From: Anaeromassilibacillus sp001305115
Lineage (GTDB): Bacteria; Bacillota; Clostridia; Oscillospirales; Acutalibacteraceae
DNA length: 64,000 bases
Assembly: GCA_042854365.1 (NCBI GenBank)
Contig: AP031437.1
Span: 2,294,001 to 2,358,000, forward strand
Direction of reading: 5' to 3'
Shown here: positions 8,848-17,594 of the stretch, in pieces
How positions within the stretch are numbered: position 1 is the stretch's first letter
Layout: each line of letters starts with the position of its first letter
Notes under the pieces: model-generated
The model's database searches: none
The model's input: only the letters and a program-made list of their open reading frames with translations
Told to the model about the DNA's origin: nothing
Translations under genes and position numbers: made by a program

Positions 8848-9807
8848 CTAAAATTCTTTCTTTAAGCTGCGCATAAAGAGGTCCAATAACACTTGATCCG
8901 GATCTTCGCCACAGTTGACAACCGCATTTACAGCCCGGCAGATGGGCATCTCCACGCCATATAGATCACACAATCGCAACAAAGCCGTCGTTGTTGCCAC
9001 ACCTTCTGCCAACTCCCCGTATGGTTCTCCACGAACGAACGCCTCGCCAAAACGCCGATTATGGCTGTACTCCGAAAAGACAGTTGCCTGATAATCCCCC
9101 AAATGGCTCAATCCATAGGCGGTGATCTCATTTCCCCCCATCGCTTTAATCAGACGCGCCACCTCCCGTGTACCACGGGCCATCAGAGCTCCTTTCAACG
9201 CGGTCTTATTTTTTCCATCCAACATCCCCGCCGCGATACCGATCACATTCTTCGCCGCTGCTCCCACTTCATTGCCGATCAGATCACTACCATAATAAAA
9301 TCGAATCAGATCGCTTGAAAAAGCCTTTATCAACATTTCTTTTGCCTCTTGGCTACGGCTATCAATCACCATGCAATTGGGAATGCCTGCCGTAAAGTCC
9401 TGTACATGTCCCGGTCCCACCCAGATGGAAACCGTCGCCGTCTTGGGCACGTATTCATTCACGACTTGTGTCAAGCGTTTCCCCGTAGTTGCTTCAATTC
9501 CTTTCATACAAAGCACAATCGCCTTATCGTTGAGATCAAATATAGACATTTGTTGCATTAAGGTCCGCAAGCTCTGGGCTCCAATCGAAATCACTAGGAT
9601 CTTTGCATGCTGAATCGCCTCTCCAAGGTCGCTGGTCAACTTGATGGTATCCCCTAATTGTACGAGACCGTTGGTGCGGGTCTCATACAGACTCTTCATC
9701 CGTTTGGACTCATCCCGTCCATAAAGAATCACCTGATGCTGCAAGCGGTCCGCATACCATGCCAAAAAACTTCCCCATCGACCGCAACCAATTATCGATA
9801 TGTTCAT
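8848..9807 (-). CDS. NAD(P)-dependent glycerol-3-phosphate dehydrogenase family protein (GpsA-like)
   Basis: The protein has 319 residues, close to the usual GpsA length. The N-terminal Rossmann motif is GCGRWGSFLA, where typical GpsA has GxGSWGTALA. The C-terminal helical domain keeps the catalytic Lys in AAAKNVIGIAAG and the RGTREVARL and LGDYQAT stretches of the family. The substrate-site motif around WVGPGHVQ departs from the usual LSGPS. It would interconvert dihydroxyacetone phosphate and sn-glycerol 3-phosphate for phospholipid synthesis, but the altered motifs suggest it may be a paralogue of the main gpsA. There is almost no ribosome site before the ATG, yet the Rossmann motif begins at residue 7, so the start is well constrained. 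Confidence 0.82.
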   Translation of the reverse strand: MNISIIGCGRWGSFLAWYADRLQHQVILYGRDESKRMKSLYETRTNGLVQLGDTIKLTSDLGEAIQHAKILVISIGAQSLRTLMQQMSIFDLNDKAIVLCMKGIEATTGKRLTQVVNEYVPKTATVSIWVGPGHVQDFTAGIPNCMVIDSRSQEAKEMLIKAFSSDLIRFYYGSDLIGNEVGAAAKNVIGIAAGMLDGKNKTALKGALMARGTREVARLIKAMGGNEITAYGLSHLGDYQATVFSEYSHNRRFGEAFVRGEPYGELAEGVATTTALLRLCDLYGVEMPICRAVNAVVNCGEDPDQVLLDLFMRSLKKEF

Positions 9808-10090
9808 ACCTGCGATACAAGCGCCAAAACGACTTGTACCCTCCTCCTCTCCAAAAGTAAATCAAACGTCCACGATAACAACGCAAATTGTGAAGGTTCG
9901 ATTATATAATATTTGTATTATATATTCATCATTATACAATAAGTATTAAACAAACACCTACTCACTAGCAAAAAGCAGTTGATTCTACTTTTACGATAAC
10001 CTTTTCGCTTCCAACTTTACTTCCTTGCAGTATACTTTACCAAACCCCGTCTTTACTTACAACGTAAAATTTCAATAACGTCGGAAATAG

Positions 10091-10582
10091 CGAATTGAAA
10101 AAATCCCCGCAGGCTTCCACAGCCTCTTATCTGGATGTTTCAATGCTCTCTCAGCCGTCGAGAATCTCTGGTTTCCGCTTACGGCGTGAGGTTATCTATA
10201 ACATCCAAAATAACGAATGGAAAAAATCCCCGCAAGGCTTCCACGGCCTCTTATCTGGATGTTTCAATGCTCTCTCAGCCGTCGGAAATCTCTGATTTCC
10301 GCTTACGGCGTGAGGTTATCTATAACATCCAAAATAACGAATTGAAAAATACTCCCCACATGGTTTCCACAGCCTCTTATCTGGATGTTTCAATGCTCTC
10401 TCAGCCGTCGGAAATCTTTGATTTCCGCTTACGGCGTGAGGTTATCTATAACATCCAAAAGAACGAATTGAAAAATATTCCCCACATGGTTTCCACAGCC
10501 TCTTATCTGGATGTTTCAATGCTCTCTCAGCCGTCGGAAATCTTTGATTTCCGCTTACGGCGTGAGGTTATTATAACACATC
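10091..10582 (+). repeat. Four tandem copies of a structured 124-126 bp repeat
   Basis: Units start near 10091, 10214, 10338 and 10464; the shared core begins at 10127, 10251, 10377 and 10503, giving spacings of 124, 126 and 126. Each carries CCTCTTATCTGGATGTTTC, CAATGCTCTCTCAGCCG and CTTACGGCGTGAGGTTAT. An inner stem CGGAAATC/GATTTCCG is nested in an outer stem TGGATGTT/AACATCCA. The last copy loses the outer arm. The block lies between the histidine kinase stop and the gpsA-like gene and fills most of an 800-base gap; the remaining 9808-10090 is AT-rich and holds only the presumed gpsA promoter. A diverged relative is at 23280-23396. Confidence 0.92.
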
Positions 10583-10607
10583 CCCCACAAAAATAGGACA
10601 AACCGTC

Positions 10608-12131
10608 TCACATAAACGGCGAGGTAGTCGATACAGAATTGTTTTGCTCGTCCTGAATGTCCAGTTCAAACCAAAACGTACTTCCAACCCCCTGTTCACT
10701 CTGCACACCATACGCTCCACCATGCATGTCCAATATGGTTTTGACAATCGAAAGTCCCAATCCGGTCCCCACTTGTGCGCGCTTATGTGCCTTATCCACC
10801 TTGTAATAACGTTCCCAAATGTCCTTGAGCTTGTCCTGGTCGATCCCCTCTCCAGTATCTCGTACCTCAATGCGCACTTTTCCATCGTGTTCTGACTGCT
10901 TCAAGCGCACCACTTTGTCCTCACCTGTATAAGTAATCGCATTATTTACCAGATTATAAACTACCTGAGAGATTTTCAATTCATCTGCATAGACAGTCAC
11001 ATCACGATCCGCTGTAAATCGGATATCATAGTCTGTCAACTTATTGTATCGTCCCAAAATATCGCGTACGCTCTCCGTTAGATCGAAAAAGCTGGGCGAT
11101 AACTTCTGTGCACCGGACTGCATTTTACTCAAGTCAAGCATATCGTTCACCAGCGTTGTCAATCGATTAGCCTCATCAATGATAACCTGAACATTTTCCG
11201 GCGTGTTTTCCCCGGGAAGGTCCCGCATGACTTCGCTATACCCGGTAATCATTGTAAGCGGTGTACGAAGATCGTGAGAAACATTGGCGATCAAGTCGCG
11301 CCGGAGTGTTTCCACCTTAGAGAGTTCTTTTGCTGCATAGTTGAGCGTCGCACCCAATTCTGCAATCTCCCGATAGCCATCCTCTTCAAAACGCACATCA
11401 TAATTTCCCTGGGCCAATACTTTTGCAGAAGAATTAATTTTGATGATGGGACCAGAAATTCGCCGGGACAGGAATAGCGCCAAGAAGAAGGCTAAAACCA
11501 ACATAATTACCGTGATCCACGTAAGCTGTATGCGTAGTGTCTGTACCGTAGAGCCGACCGGAGAAATCGTTGAATTCAGCAAAACCAATAGCCTCTTCCC
11601 ATTTTCCCTCTCTGTAATAAATGTATAGATCATACTTTCCGGCGCATCAGCATCATCGGTAACCTGTTGCCGTTGCCAATTTGGTACCGTACGCATATTG
11701 TCCTGTGGAAATTGTTCAAAATAAACCCCTCCATTGCGGCGGGTAATTTCATAAATGAATGCTCGCTGAAGTCCGCTTAACCGATGAATAACACAATTTG
11801 GCACCGCATCCTCCGAATAGAACAGATCCCCGTACTCATCTGAAACAATGATACAAATTTGATTGTTTTGTGAGATATCCTGTAAAAGCGTACTCAGATC
11901 ATCGGAATTGATATTGCGTTCGATGGTTTGTGCAGAATTTTTGATGTCGCTCACCTTAATAAACTTATAAAAACTACCGAGGAACATAATCTGAAAAACC
12001 CACAACATCACCAAAATGATGGCGGCAAAAGCCGCAAAACCGGAAAACAGTCCCCATTTTATCCCAACACGATGGGGAACAAGCCCCCGGACGCGGTCTT
12101 TCAGCTGTTTGAAAAATGCTTCAAGCCTCAA
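10608..12131 (-). CDS. Membrane sensor histidine kinase
   Basis: The protein has 507 residues. A first membrane segment (about 27-50) is followed by an extracytoplasmic sensing domain of about 140 residues. A second membrane segment (about 200-220), a HAMP linker and a HisKA domain with phospho-acceptor His286 in NVSHDLRTPLT come next, then a HATPase domain with DTGEGI and GTGLGLSIV boxes. The likely start is TTG at 12131, overlapping the end of the response regulator gene by 11 bases, so both are co-translated. It should autophosphorylate and pass phosphate to the partner at 12121-12801. The domain order is like PhoR/WalK/ResE kinases but the signal is unknown. The 3' side runs straight into the tandem repeats. 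Confidence 0.94.
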   Translation of the reverse strand: MRLEAFFKQLKDRVRGLVPHRVGIKWGLFSGFAAFAAIILVMLWVFQIMFLGSFYKFIKVSDIKNSAQTIERNINSDDLSTLLQDISQNNQICIIVSDEYGDLFYSEDAVPNCVIHRLSGLQRAFIYEITRRNGGVYFEQFPQDNMRTVPNWQRQQVTDDADAPESMIYTFITERENGKRLLVLLNSTISPVGSTVQTLRIQLTWITVIMLVLAFFLALFLSRRISGPIIKINSSAKVLAQGNYDVRFEEDGYREIAELGATLNYAAKELSKVETLRRDLIANVSHDLRTPLTMITGYSEVMRDLPGENTPENVQVIIDEANRLTTLVNDMLDLSKMQSGAQKLSPSFFDLTESVRDILGRYNKLTDYDIRFTADRDVTVYADELKISQVVYNLVNNAITYTGEDKVVRLKQSEHDGKVRIEVRDTGEGIDQDKLKDIWERYYKVDKAHKRAQVGTGLGLSIVKTILDMHGGAYGVQSEQGVGSTFWFELDIQDEQNNSVSTTSPFM

Positions 12132-12801
12132 ACCGATAGCCCACTCCCCTCAATGTGACAATAAATTTACTGTATTGCTTAAGGCTCTTGCGCAGAAGCT
12201 TAATGTGTGTATCCAAGGTGCGGTCGTCTCCATAAAAATCATAGCCCCAGACATTTGTAATTAAATTTTCTCTGGTCAACGCAATGTTGCGATTTTTTGC
12301 AAAATAAAAAAGCAAGTCATATTCTTTGGGAGACAGATCCACCTTTTCCCCGTCAATCGTGACAATGCGGCCTGTAAAGTCGATATTTAGTCCCTCGAAA
12401 CTCACCTGGTCCTTCTTTGGTTGGTCTACAGTGGGCTTTGCACGTTTCATAATAGCATTGATACGCATCATCAGTTCTTTTGGAGAAAAAGGCTTGACCA
12501 CATAATCGTCGATGCCCAATTCGAAGCCGTGAATCTTGTCGTATTCTTCACCGCGTGCAGACAGCATCAACACGGGTGTTGCACTGTACTTTCGAATTTC
12601 GCGTACAGCGGAAAAGCCATCCAGTTCCGGCATCATCACATCCATAATAATCATATCAAAATCGTCCGGATGCTCGCGACAAATGTGGACAGCTTCCATC
12701 CCATCCGCCGCCTCACGAACGGTATGGCCTTCAAATTCCGCATATTTACGGATCAGCGCGCGGATCTTCTCCTCGTCGTCCACCACTAAAATACGATACA
12801 T
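12121..12801 (-). CDS. OmpR/PhoB-family response regulator
   Basis: This 226-residue protein has an N-terminal receiver domain with acidic pocket VVDDEE, phospho-acceptor Asp54 in IIMDVMMPELDG, and switch residues LSARG and VVKPFSP. A C-terminal winged helix of OmpR type follows (LSPKEYDLLFYF, VWGYDF, RTLDTHIKLLRKSL). The ATG at 12801 is chosen because AAGGAGGA lies six bases upstream; a GTG two codons earlier overlaps that site. It is the first gene of a two-gene operon with the histidine kinase and would control transcription when phosphorylated by it. Confidence 0.95.
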   Translation of the reverse strand: MYRILVVDDEEKIRALIRKYAEFEGHTVREAADGMEAVHICREHPDDFDMIIMDVMMPELDGFSAVREIRKYSATPVLMLSARGEEYDKIHGFELGIDDYVVKPFSPKELMMRINAIMKRAKPTVDQPKKDQVSFEGLNIDFTGRIVTIDGEKVDLSPKEYDLLFYFAKNRNIALTRENLITNVWGYDFYGDDRTLDTHIKLLRKSLKQYSKFIVTLRGVGYRFEA

Positions 12802-13623
12802 GAACACTCCTCCTTGTAATATCTGTATTTTCGCACAGATCTGTGACGGTTCTGTGATGCTTTTCGGATTTTCTTCCTCCTCATGGTACTACAATCCCCG
12901 GGAAAGGGCAAGAATCGGTTTTACAATTCTTCCCGATATACTATGTTGTAAAAAGATGTGCTGGTAAACGTCAAGTACGAATGTATTCTTTGCCGGTAGA
13001 AAAGGACGAATACAATCGAACGATAAGCGCTATAAAGCATTAACGACAGCTAAGTACATATTCGACAAAATCATAGTAGTGACAGGGATACCCTGCAATT
13101 TGGTGGGGACTGTCATTTGATATATCCCCATTACAAATAAATAAACGGATATTGGTAATAGGGATAACTGTGATCAAACGGCAGCTGTAAAATGACGGAT
13201 GATTCCTCTCACTAATTGACTAATGAATATTTTTAATAGGGACAGTCTCCGCAAAAGGTAGGGTGTCCCTCTTGCTAATATACTTACAGTTATTTCTGCT
13301 TCGGGGGTTTCAAACACACGGATGTTACAACGTAGCAGATATGCAGACATGAGCATCGCAGAAATATTCCATGCGCTAAATCAAACTTCATCTATTTTTT
13401 GGTGTTATTTACTGTACGTCGGCAAAATTACTAGGGTATACGGCGAGCCCCCCTACTTCGCCGCTGGACATTTTGGGGACGGCGTTCTGTCTGACAGCGA
13501 ATATGCAACAGAAAGTCTATCCCCTTTTTAATCGTTTCTACCGGAGTGAGCTTCTGAAAGTACCTCGAAAGAACATTCTTTATAAAGTGTCCATTCCCTT
13601 CTTCCAAAACAATTGTCTCTCTA
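12802..13623. other. Gene-poor decayed region
   Basis: About 820 bases with only short, unconvincing open frames on both strands. It should hold the leftward promoter of the two-component operon. Two imperfect hairpins are visible: one around 13078-13118 (TGACAG with CTGTCA) and one around 13220-13275 (AGGGACA with TGTCCCT). I recognise no protein family here; the region looks like degraded DNA next to the broken regulator at 13693-13922. Confidence 0.4.
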
Positions 13624-13676
13624 AATACAAAAACAAGCCTGTCGTGAAGGCTTTTCATCATTCCACAACAGGCTTG
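13624..13676 (-). terminator. Terminator after the broken Xre-type gene
   Basis: Arms CAAGCCTGT (13634-13642) and ACAGGCTTG (13668-13676), followed on the minus strand by TTTTTGTATTT. It is well preserved although the gene it served is not. Confidence 0.8.
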
Positions 13677-13692
13677 CCATATTATTCTTTCC

Positions 13693-13922
13693 TTACCGGC
13701 GAAACAGATCCAGAAGATTCACTCCCTAGCAGTCCCGTGCATAACAAAAACGGGGTAAAATGGCCAAATCAATACGTTAAACATTTTACAGCAATGATTT
13801 AACTGCCCTCTTTGCGTTTGAGAAAATTGGGCAACTTTATTTTTACTCAAGCCGCTCCACTGAATCACTTCTTCCAGTTTCATCCGAACAGAGCCAAAAT
13901 CTTCATCCCGCATATCCATCAT
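13693..13922 (-). pseudogene. Broken Cro/CI (Xre)-type small regulator
   Basis: From the start near 13922 the frame reads MKLEEVIQWSGLSKNKVAQ, then SQTQRGQLNHCCK, the first half of a small Cro/CI helix-turn-helix protein. The frame then goes wrong. In a shifted frame the expected second half appears as RIDLAILPRFCYARDC, an in-frame stop, then NLLDL. Intact relatives continue as ...RIDL(A)xLxRLCxALDC...DLL. At least one frameshift and one stop are therefore needed to explain it. The good terminator just downstream supports a once-functional gene. Sequencing error could explain the shift but less easily the shift plus the stop. Confidence 0.75.
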
Positions 13923-14008
13923 CTCTATTTCCTAGTTCTATGGAAGACACTACTGGTATAAGAGATTTCGATACGCTATTATTCGATACTTCTCTGTATT
14001 GATATTTA

Positions 14009-15472
14009 TTAAAAGTCCTCGCGGAGATTGACGGTGATTGCCTTGGGACGGGTCATCGCCTCAATGGAATACCGTACGCCTTGTGTACCCATACCGCTGG
14101 CTTTTACCCCTAGGAACGGGAAGTGATCCGGACCGCGCTCCGTCTTGTTATTGATCTGCACAGTGCCGACCTCAAGCCGCTCTGCAATAGAAAACGCTCG
14201 GTTGATGTCATTGGTAAAAACAGAGGACTGTAAACCATATTCCGAACGATTCGCCAACTCGATTGCCTGGCCTACATCTTTGACCCGGATAATCGGCAGA
14301 ATCGGTGCAAAAGGCTCTTTCCAAGCAACCTCCATATCTTCCGTTACATGATCCAGCAGAGTTGGATATACCAGATTCTTTTCCCGACGGTTGCCAGTTA
14401 CCAAGGTCGCGCCTTTCTCCAAAGCCTCTGCAATCAGCTCCATAGCGGACGCAGCCGCCTTCTCATCAATCAAAGGAGTAATCATGGCGCCGTTGCGGGG
14501 ATCGCCCACCTGCATCTTATCCACACGCATTTTGAGCTTCTCCACCAATCGGTCGGCCACAGCATCGGTTGCAAACACGCGCTTAACTGCTGTGCACCTC
14601 TGGCCGGAATAGGCATATGCACCGTCGGCAATCGTATTGGCTGTGAAATCCAGATCCGCATCCTCCAGCACAATCGCCGCATCCTTGCCACCGAGCTCCA
14701 GCAGAAGCGGGGTCATGCGTGCTAAGCTTGAAATGTGCCTTCCAATTTCTGTACTTCCGGTAAAATTGATAAAATCAATGCCTTCGTGCGTAACGATGTA
14801 ATCCCCGATCTCACTGCCGCGCCCAGTTACGGTATTGAGTACACCGCCGGGTAAACCCGCGCTCTGAAAGACCTCTGCCAGATGTAATGCACTGATCGCC
14901 CCCTGTGTAGGCGGCTTTAAGACAACGGTATTGCCGCCAATCAGCGCCGGAGCAATTTTGGAGACGGAGAGATTCACCGGATAATTAAACGGGGATATTG
15001 CCAAAACGGTCCCGAGGGGAACCCGGCGAACAAATGAGAGCTTTTGGCGGGACCCGCCGGGGAAGTTCTCGCCGCTGATCGCCTGCCCTTCCATGCTCTT
15101 TCCCATGTCGGCCGTGTAACGGAGTAGGTCTGCCGAACGCGTTACTTCAGAAAGCGCCGATTTCTTTTCCTTTGCAACTTCCATCGTCAAAATCTCGGCA
15201 ATTTCCTGCGCACGCTCTTCCAACAGATCTGCTGCGCGATAAAATACCTCTGCACGCTCATAGATGGGTGTTTCCGCCCAAGTACGCACATGCATCTTGG
15301 TATCTCTTATGGCCTCATCGACCTCTTGCTTTGTCATCGCCTGAATTTTCCCAATCAAGCTTCCGTCTACTGGGGAATGAATTTCAAGCTGCTTTCCGGA
15401 GTCGGACTCCACCCATTCGCCATTGAGCAGATTTCCATATATGCATTCCCCGTGAACCGTATTTTGAAACAT
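14009..15472 (-). CDS. gapN: Non-phosphorylating NADP-dependent glyceraldehyde-3-phosphate dehydrogenase
   Basis: This 487-residue member of the aldehyde dehydrogenase superfamily matches the GapN subgroup. It has the SPFNYPVNLSVSKIAPAL and GGNTVVLKPPTQG cofactor regions, the general base in LELGGKDA, the catalytic Cys293 in SGQRCTAVKR, and the C-terminal NKTERGPDHFPFLGVKASG stretch typical of GapN. It oxidises glyceraldehyde 3-phosphate directly to 3-phosphoglycerate, making NADPH but no ATP. The ATG at 15472 is chosen because AAGGAGG lies upstream; the longer open frame has no ribosome site. It is transcribed alone. It would complement phosphoglycerate mutase at 58133 in lower glycolysis. 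Confidence 0.93.
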   Translation of the reverse strand: MFQNTVHGECIYGNLLNGEWVESDSGKQLEIHSPVDGSLIGKIQAMTKQEVDEAIRDTKMHVRTWAETPIYERAEVFYRAADLLEERAQEIAEILTMEVAKEKKSALSEVTRSADLLRYTADMGKSMEGQAISGENFPGGSRQKLSFVRRVPLGTVLAISPFNYPVNLSVSKIAPALIGGNTVVLKPPTQGAISALHLAEVFQSAGLPGGVLNTVTGRGSEIGDYIVTHEGIDFINFTGSTEIGRHISSLARMTPLLLELGGKDAAIVLEDADLDFTANTIADGAYAYSGQRCTAVKRVFATDAVADRLVEKLKMRVDKMQVGDPRNGAMITPLIDEKAAASAMELIAEALEKGATLVTGNRREKNLVYPTLLDHVTEDMEVAWKEPFAPILPIIRVKDVGQAIELANRSEYGLQSSVFTNDINRAFSIAERLEVGTVQINNKTERGPDHFPFLGVKASGMGTQGVRYSIEAMTRPKAITVNLREDF

Positions 15473-15581
15473 CGGCAAGTTCCTCCTTTTTGTTCTATGA
15501 TATAGTATTCTCTTTCCGAAAGGAAAATACACCCTGTAAAAGAAGGTGCCTATCAAACGATCTGTAAAGTAAAACTGCCCT

Positions 15582-16241
15582 TTATCGCCTGGTTTTGGAT
15601 ACCAATACGCTCCCTAAAATGGGGATGCATGCATCGTTCAATCTTGAAACAGTTTGCTGAATATCTGCACATTTTGCAACATTTTTCCATACAACTAGCA
15701 ACACTCCCGACGTATACCGTCCTACTAGAAGGGCGTCCGGTGAATCACAAACCGGCGGGGTATCTACCAGGACAAGGGCATGGGATTGGCACGCCTCTTG
15801 CAGCAATCCCTCCATCTGTTCCGTGTGAAGGTAAGCTGCCGCATCTTTGGACCACGATCCGGCAGACAGGATATTTAGTCCGGGAAGGACTTCTCTTTGG
15901 ACACAATCCTCCCATTTTCTCTGTCCCCGAAGGACCTCCGACAGACCGCAACCATTTGAGATCTGTAAAAGGGAGTGCAGCTGTGGATTTTTCAGACATG
16001 CATCCACCAGGAGAACCGGTACAGATCGGGAAGCCACAATCGCCAAATTCGTACAGACCACCGCATGCAAAAACGCAGACGGCACTCCGGAAACCACAAC
16101 CGAGCAGCGTTCCTCCAAACCGCGCGAAACGAGCAGACGCGCATATAGCGTCCGATAGGCTTCCCATTGCTCGATCGGGCTGAACTGTGTCAGCAAATGC
16201 GGCGCTTGTTCAAAGTGCTTTGGTTTTCTACCCCGTACCAT
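15582..16241 (-). CDS. BY-kinase (CpsD/CapB)-like protein lacking the P-loop
   Basis: The protein has 219 residues, starting at ATG 16241 behind GGGGGAGG. The overall pattern follows bacterial tyrosine kinases of capsule systems: EAYRTLYARLL near the N-terminus, a Walker A-prime-like VLLVDACL (77-84), GLSEVLRG, LNILSAG, and Walker B LVLVDTPPV (155-163). The Walker A site, normally GxxxxGKS/T, is replaced by SGVPSAFLHA (51-60) with no Lys, and there is no C-terminal tyrosine cluster. It is therefore unlikely to bind ATP in the normal way and may act as a pseudokinase partner of the membrane protein encoded just upstream, whose gene overlaps it by 52 bases. Alternatively it is a decaying gene with an intact frame. 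Confidence 0.8.
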   Translation of the reverse strand: MVRGRKPKHFEQAPHLLTQFSPIEQWEAYRTLYARLLVSRGLEERCSVVVSGVPSAFLHAVVCTNLAIVASRSVPVLLVDACLKNPQLHSLLQISNGCGLSEVLRGQRKWEDCVQREVLPGLNILSAGSWSKDAAAYLHTEQMEGLLQEACQSHALVLVDTPPVCDSPDALLVGRYTSGVLLVVWKNVAKCADIQQTVSRLNDACIPILGSVLVSKTRR

Positions 16242-16924
16242 ATGGTCACCTCCCCCAAGCAAGCCGGAAGAGGGATTTCTGCAAGCACAGGTGCTCCGCA
16301 CTCTTCCAAATCCTTTGCGGTTCGGATATGTCCATCCAATGCCTTCCATACCAGAATGGCCGTAATAGAGCACCCCAGTCCCAGCAGGCCCCCTAATATG
16401 GTGTTGACTGCAAGGTCCGGGGAAGTGGGTTTCTCCGGCACAGATGCGGAATCGACCACCTTGACATTGCCCGCTTGGAGTACCCGCAGAATTTCCGACG
16501 GTGCACAAGCCACGAGTGTATTGCACAGGAGAGCAGCCTGCTGCGGATCTTTAGAGGTAACCGAAATCCGTAAAATTTCCGTATGGTCCACTGAATCCAA
16601 AGTGAGCATTCCACGCAACTCTTCCAACGATTGTTTGCCTCCTGTCCGGCGCAAAACCTGTTCCAAGGTCCGGTCGCTTTGCAGAATCACCGCACAGGTA
16701 TCCACCAGTTTTCGGGAAGTATCCACATTGCCAGCATTCAATTCGCGGGCTGTATCCTGTGAATTGTATATATACAAGGTAGCAGATGACGTATAGGAAG
16801 GCGTCAGTACATAAGCCGAAAACCCATATGCCGCACAAGCACAAAGGAACATACACAGAAGCCAAATCGGACTGCTCCGAATGAGCAACCACAATAGCGA
16901 AGGGAAATCCGTCCATTTGTGCAC
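16190..16924 (-). CDS. Wzz/CpsC-type polysaccharide chain-length regulator
   Basis: The protein has 244 residues from GTG 16924, behind an AAGAAGG site; a TTG ten codons earlier is possible. It has two membrane segments, one near residues 18-40 and one near 190-210. Between them lies an extracytoplasmic Wzz-type domain containing YTSSATLYI and a PEKPTSP motif just before the second segment, the classic proline-rich signature. The short cytoplasmic tail follows. Such proteins pair with a BY-kinase to control export and length of capsule or exopolysaccharide. Here the partner gene overlaps but has a damaged ATP site, and no polysaccharide genes are nearby, so this is an orphan pair. Confidence 0.85.
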   Translation of the reverse strand: MHKWTDFPSLLWLLIRSSPIWLLCMFLCACAAYGFSAYVLTPSYTSSATLYIYNSQDTARELNAGNVDTSRKLVDTCAVILQSDRTLEQVLRRTGGKQSLEELRGMLTLDSVDHTEILRISVTSKDPQQAALLCNTLVACAPSEILRVLQAGNVKVVDSASVPEKPTSPDLAVNTILGGLLGLGCSITAILVWKALDGHIRTAKDLEECGAPVLAEIPLPACLGEVTIWYGVENQSTLNKRRIC

Positions 16925-17322
16925 AAATCCGCCTTCTTTCTCAAAGTGATACAAAAATCATAGCACAGCCCGCTCTGTAAAACAATCCTAAATTGGGAAT
17001 ATTCTCCAAAGTCAACTTTATTCACATATCTAACTTGCACAATATTTTAAAGTGGCGATTGCATCGTCTACGATAAAAATAGGACCATTTCATGCATCCA
17101 CCGATGATATGAATAACAGTTTTTCTCGATCAAAGCAGCGGTTCAGCCACTTCCTGGCTACCGATCTGCAAAAGCTTCTGCTTACATTCTATTCGCAAAA
17201 GCATAAATAAGGGGGACACTCCCTATCACGGTCTATTCGGCCGGATATAGAGTATCCCCTTTTCATATACTTCTTTTGAAAAATACATTGACTTTTTATC
17301 CGTAGGCATATTTTAGGCTATT
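16925..17322. other. Intergenic region with a terminator-like hairpin
   Basis: About 400 bases without a gene. An imperfect inverted repeat, GGGGGACACTC (17211-17221) with GAGTATCCCC (17250-17259), lies downstream of the DUF3006 gene and may end that transcript leftward. The rest should include the promoter for the chain-length regulator gene; no clear hexamers were chosen. Confidence 0.45.
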
Positions 17323-17544
17323 TTATTCTTTCCAAAGCTTGTCCTGTAGCTTTTTAATCTTTGACCGGCGCGCTGCCGTCTTCTCTTCATTGATGTGGAT
17401 TGTACCCTCTTCGTCGATCTCCAAAACGGAACCTTCCACCGCTCCGGCAGGAAGCTCCCCGGTCTCAATTGCAAAAAACTTTTGATCTTTGTCTTCACAG
17501 ATTGCATAGGCGCCTTCAAAACGGTCGATCACCAAAATGCGCAT
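17323..17544 (-). CDS. DUF3006-domain small protein
   Basis: This 73-residue protein starts at ATG 17544 behind a GGGAGG site. The pattern MRILVIDRFEGAYAICED, then a short beta segment with ELPAG and a conserved acidic turn, matches DUF3006, a small beta-barrel-like family with the EG/A-Y-A-V-(C/L)-E core. A Lys/Arg-rich C-terminal tail (ARRSKIKKLQDKLW) follows. Genes of this family often sit next to ComEC-like metallo-beta-lactamase-fold hydrolases, exactly as here, where it begins 50 bases after the hydrolase stop. The function is unknown. A regulatory or chaperone role for the neighbour is only inference from co-occurrence. Confidence 0.82.
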   Translation of the reverse strand: MRILVIDRFEGAYAICEDKDQKFFAIETGELPAGAVEGSVLEIDEEGTIHINEEKTAARRSKIKKLQDKLWKE

Positions 17545-17594
17545 AATGGATTCCTCCCTTGTTTCTATTCTTCTCATCATACACGAAAGCCCGT

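Noticed and set aside
10091..10582. CRISPR array
   Set aside because: The units are 124-126 bases long and similar throughout, without short direct repeats separated by unique spacers, and no cas genes are nearby.
10135..10596. A continuous open frame through the tandem repeats, encoding a repeated 42-residue unit
   Set aside because: The last periods are 126 bases, so the frame stays open by arithmetic, but the first spacing is 124. Variation follows RNA/DNA stems rather than codons, and there is no ribosome site.
15582..16526. Longer 314-residue version of the BY-kinase-like protein
   Set aside because: The extra N-terminal part is an out-of-frame translation of the Wzz-type gene. A proper ribosome site marks the start at 16241.
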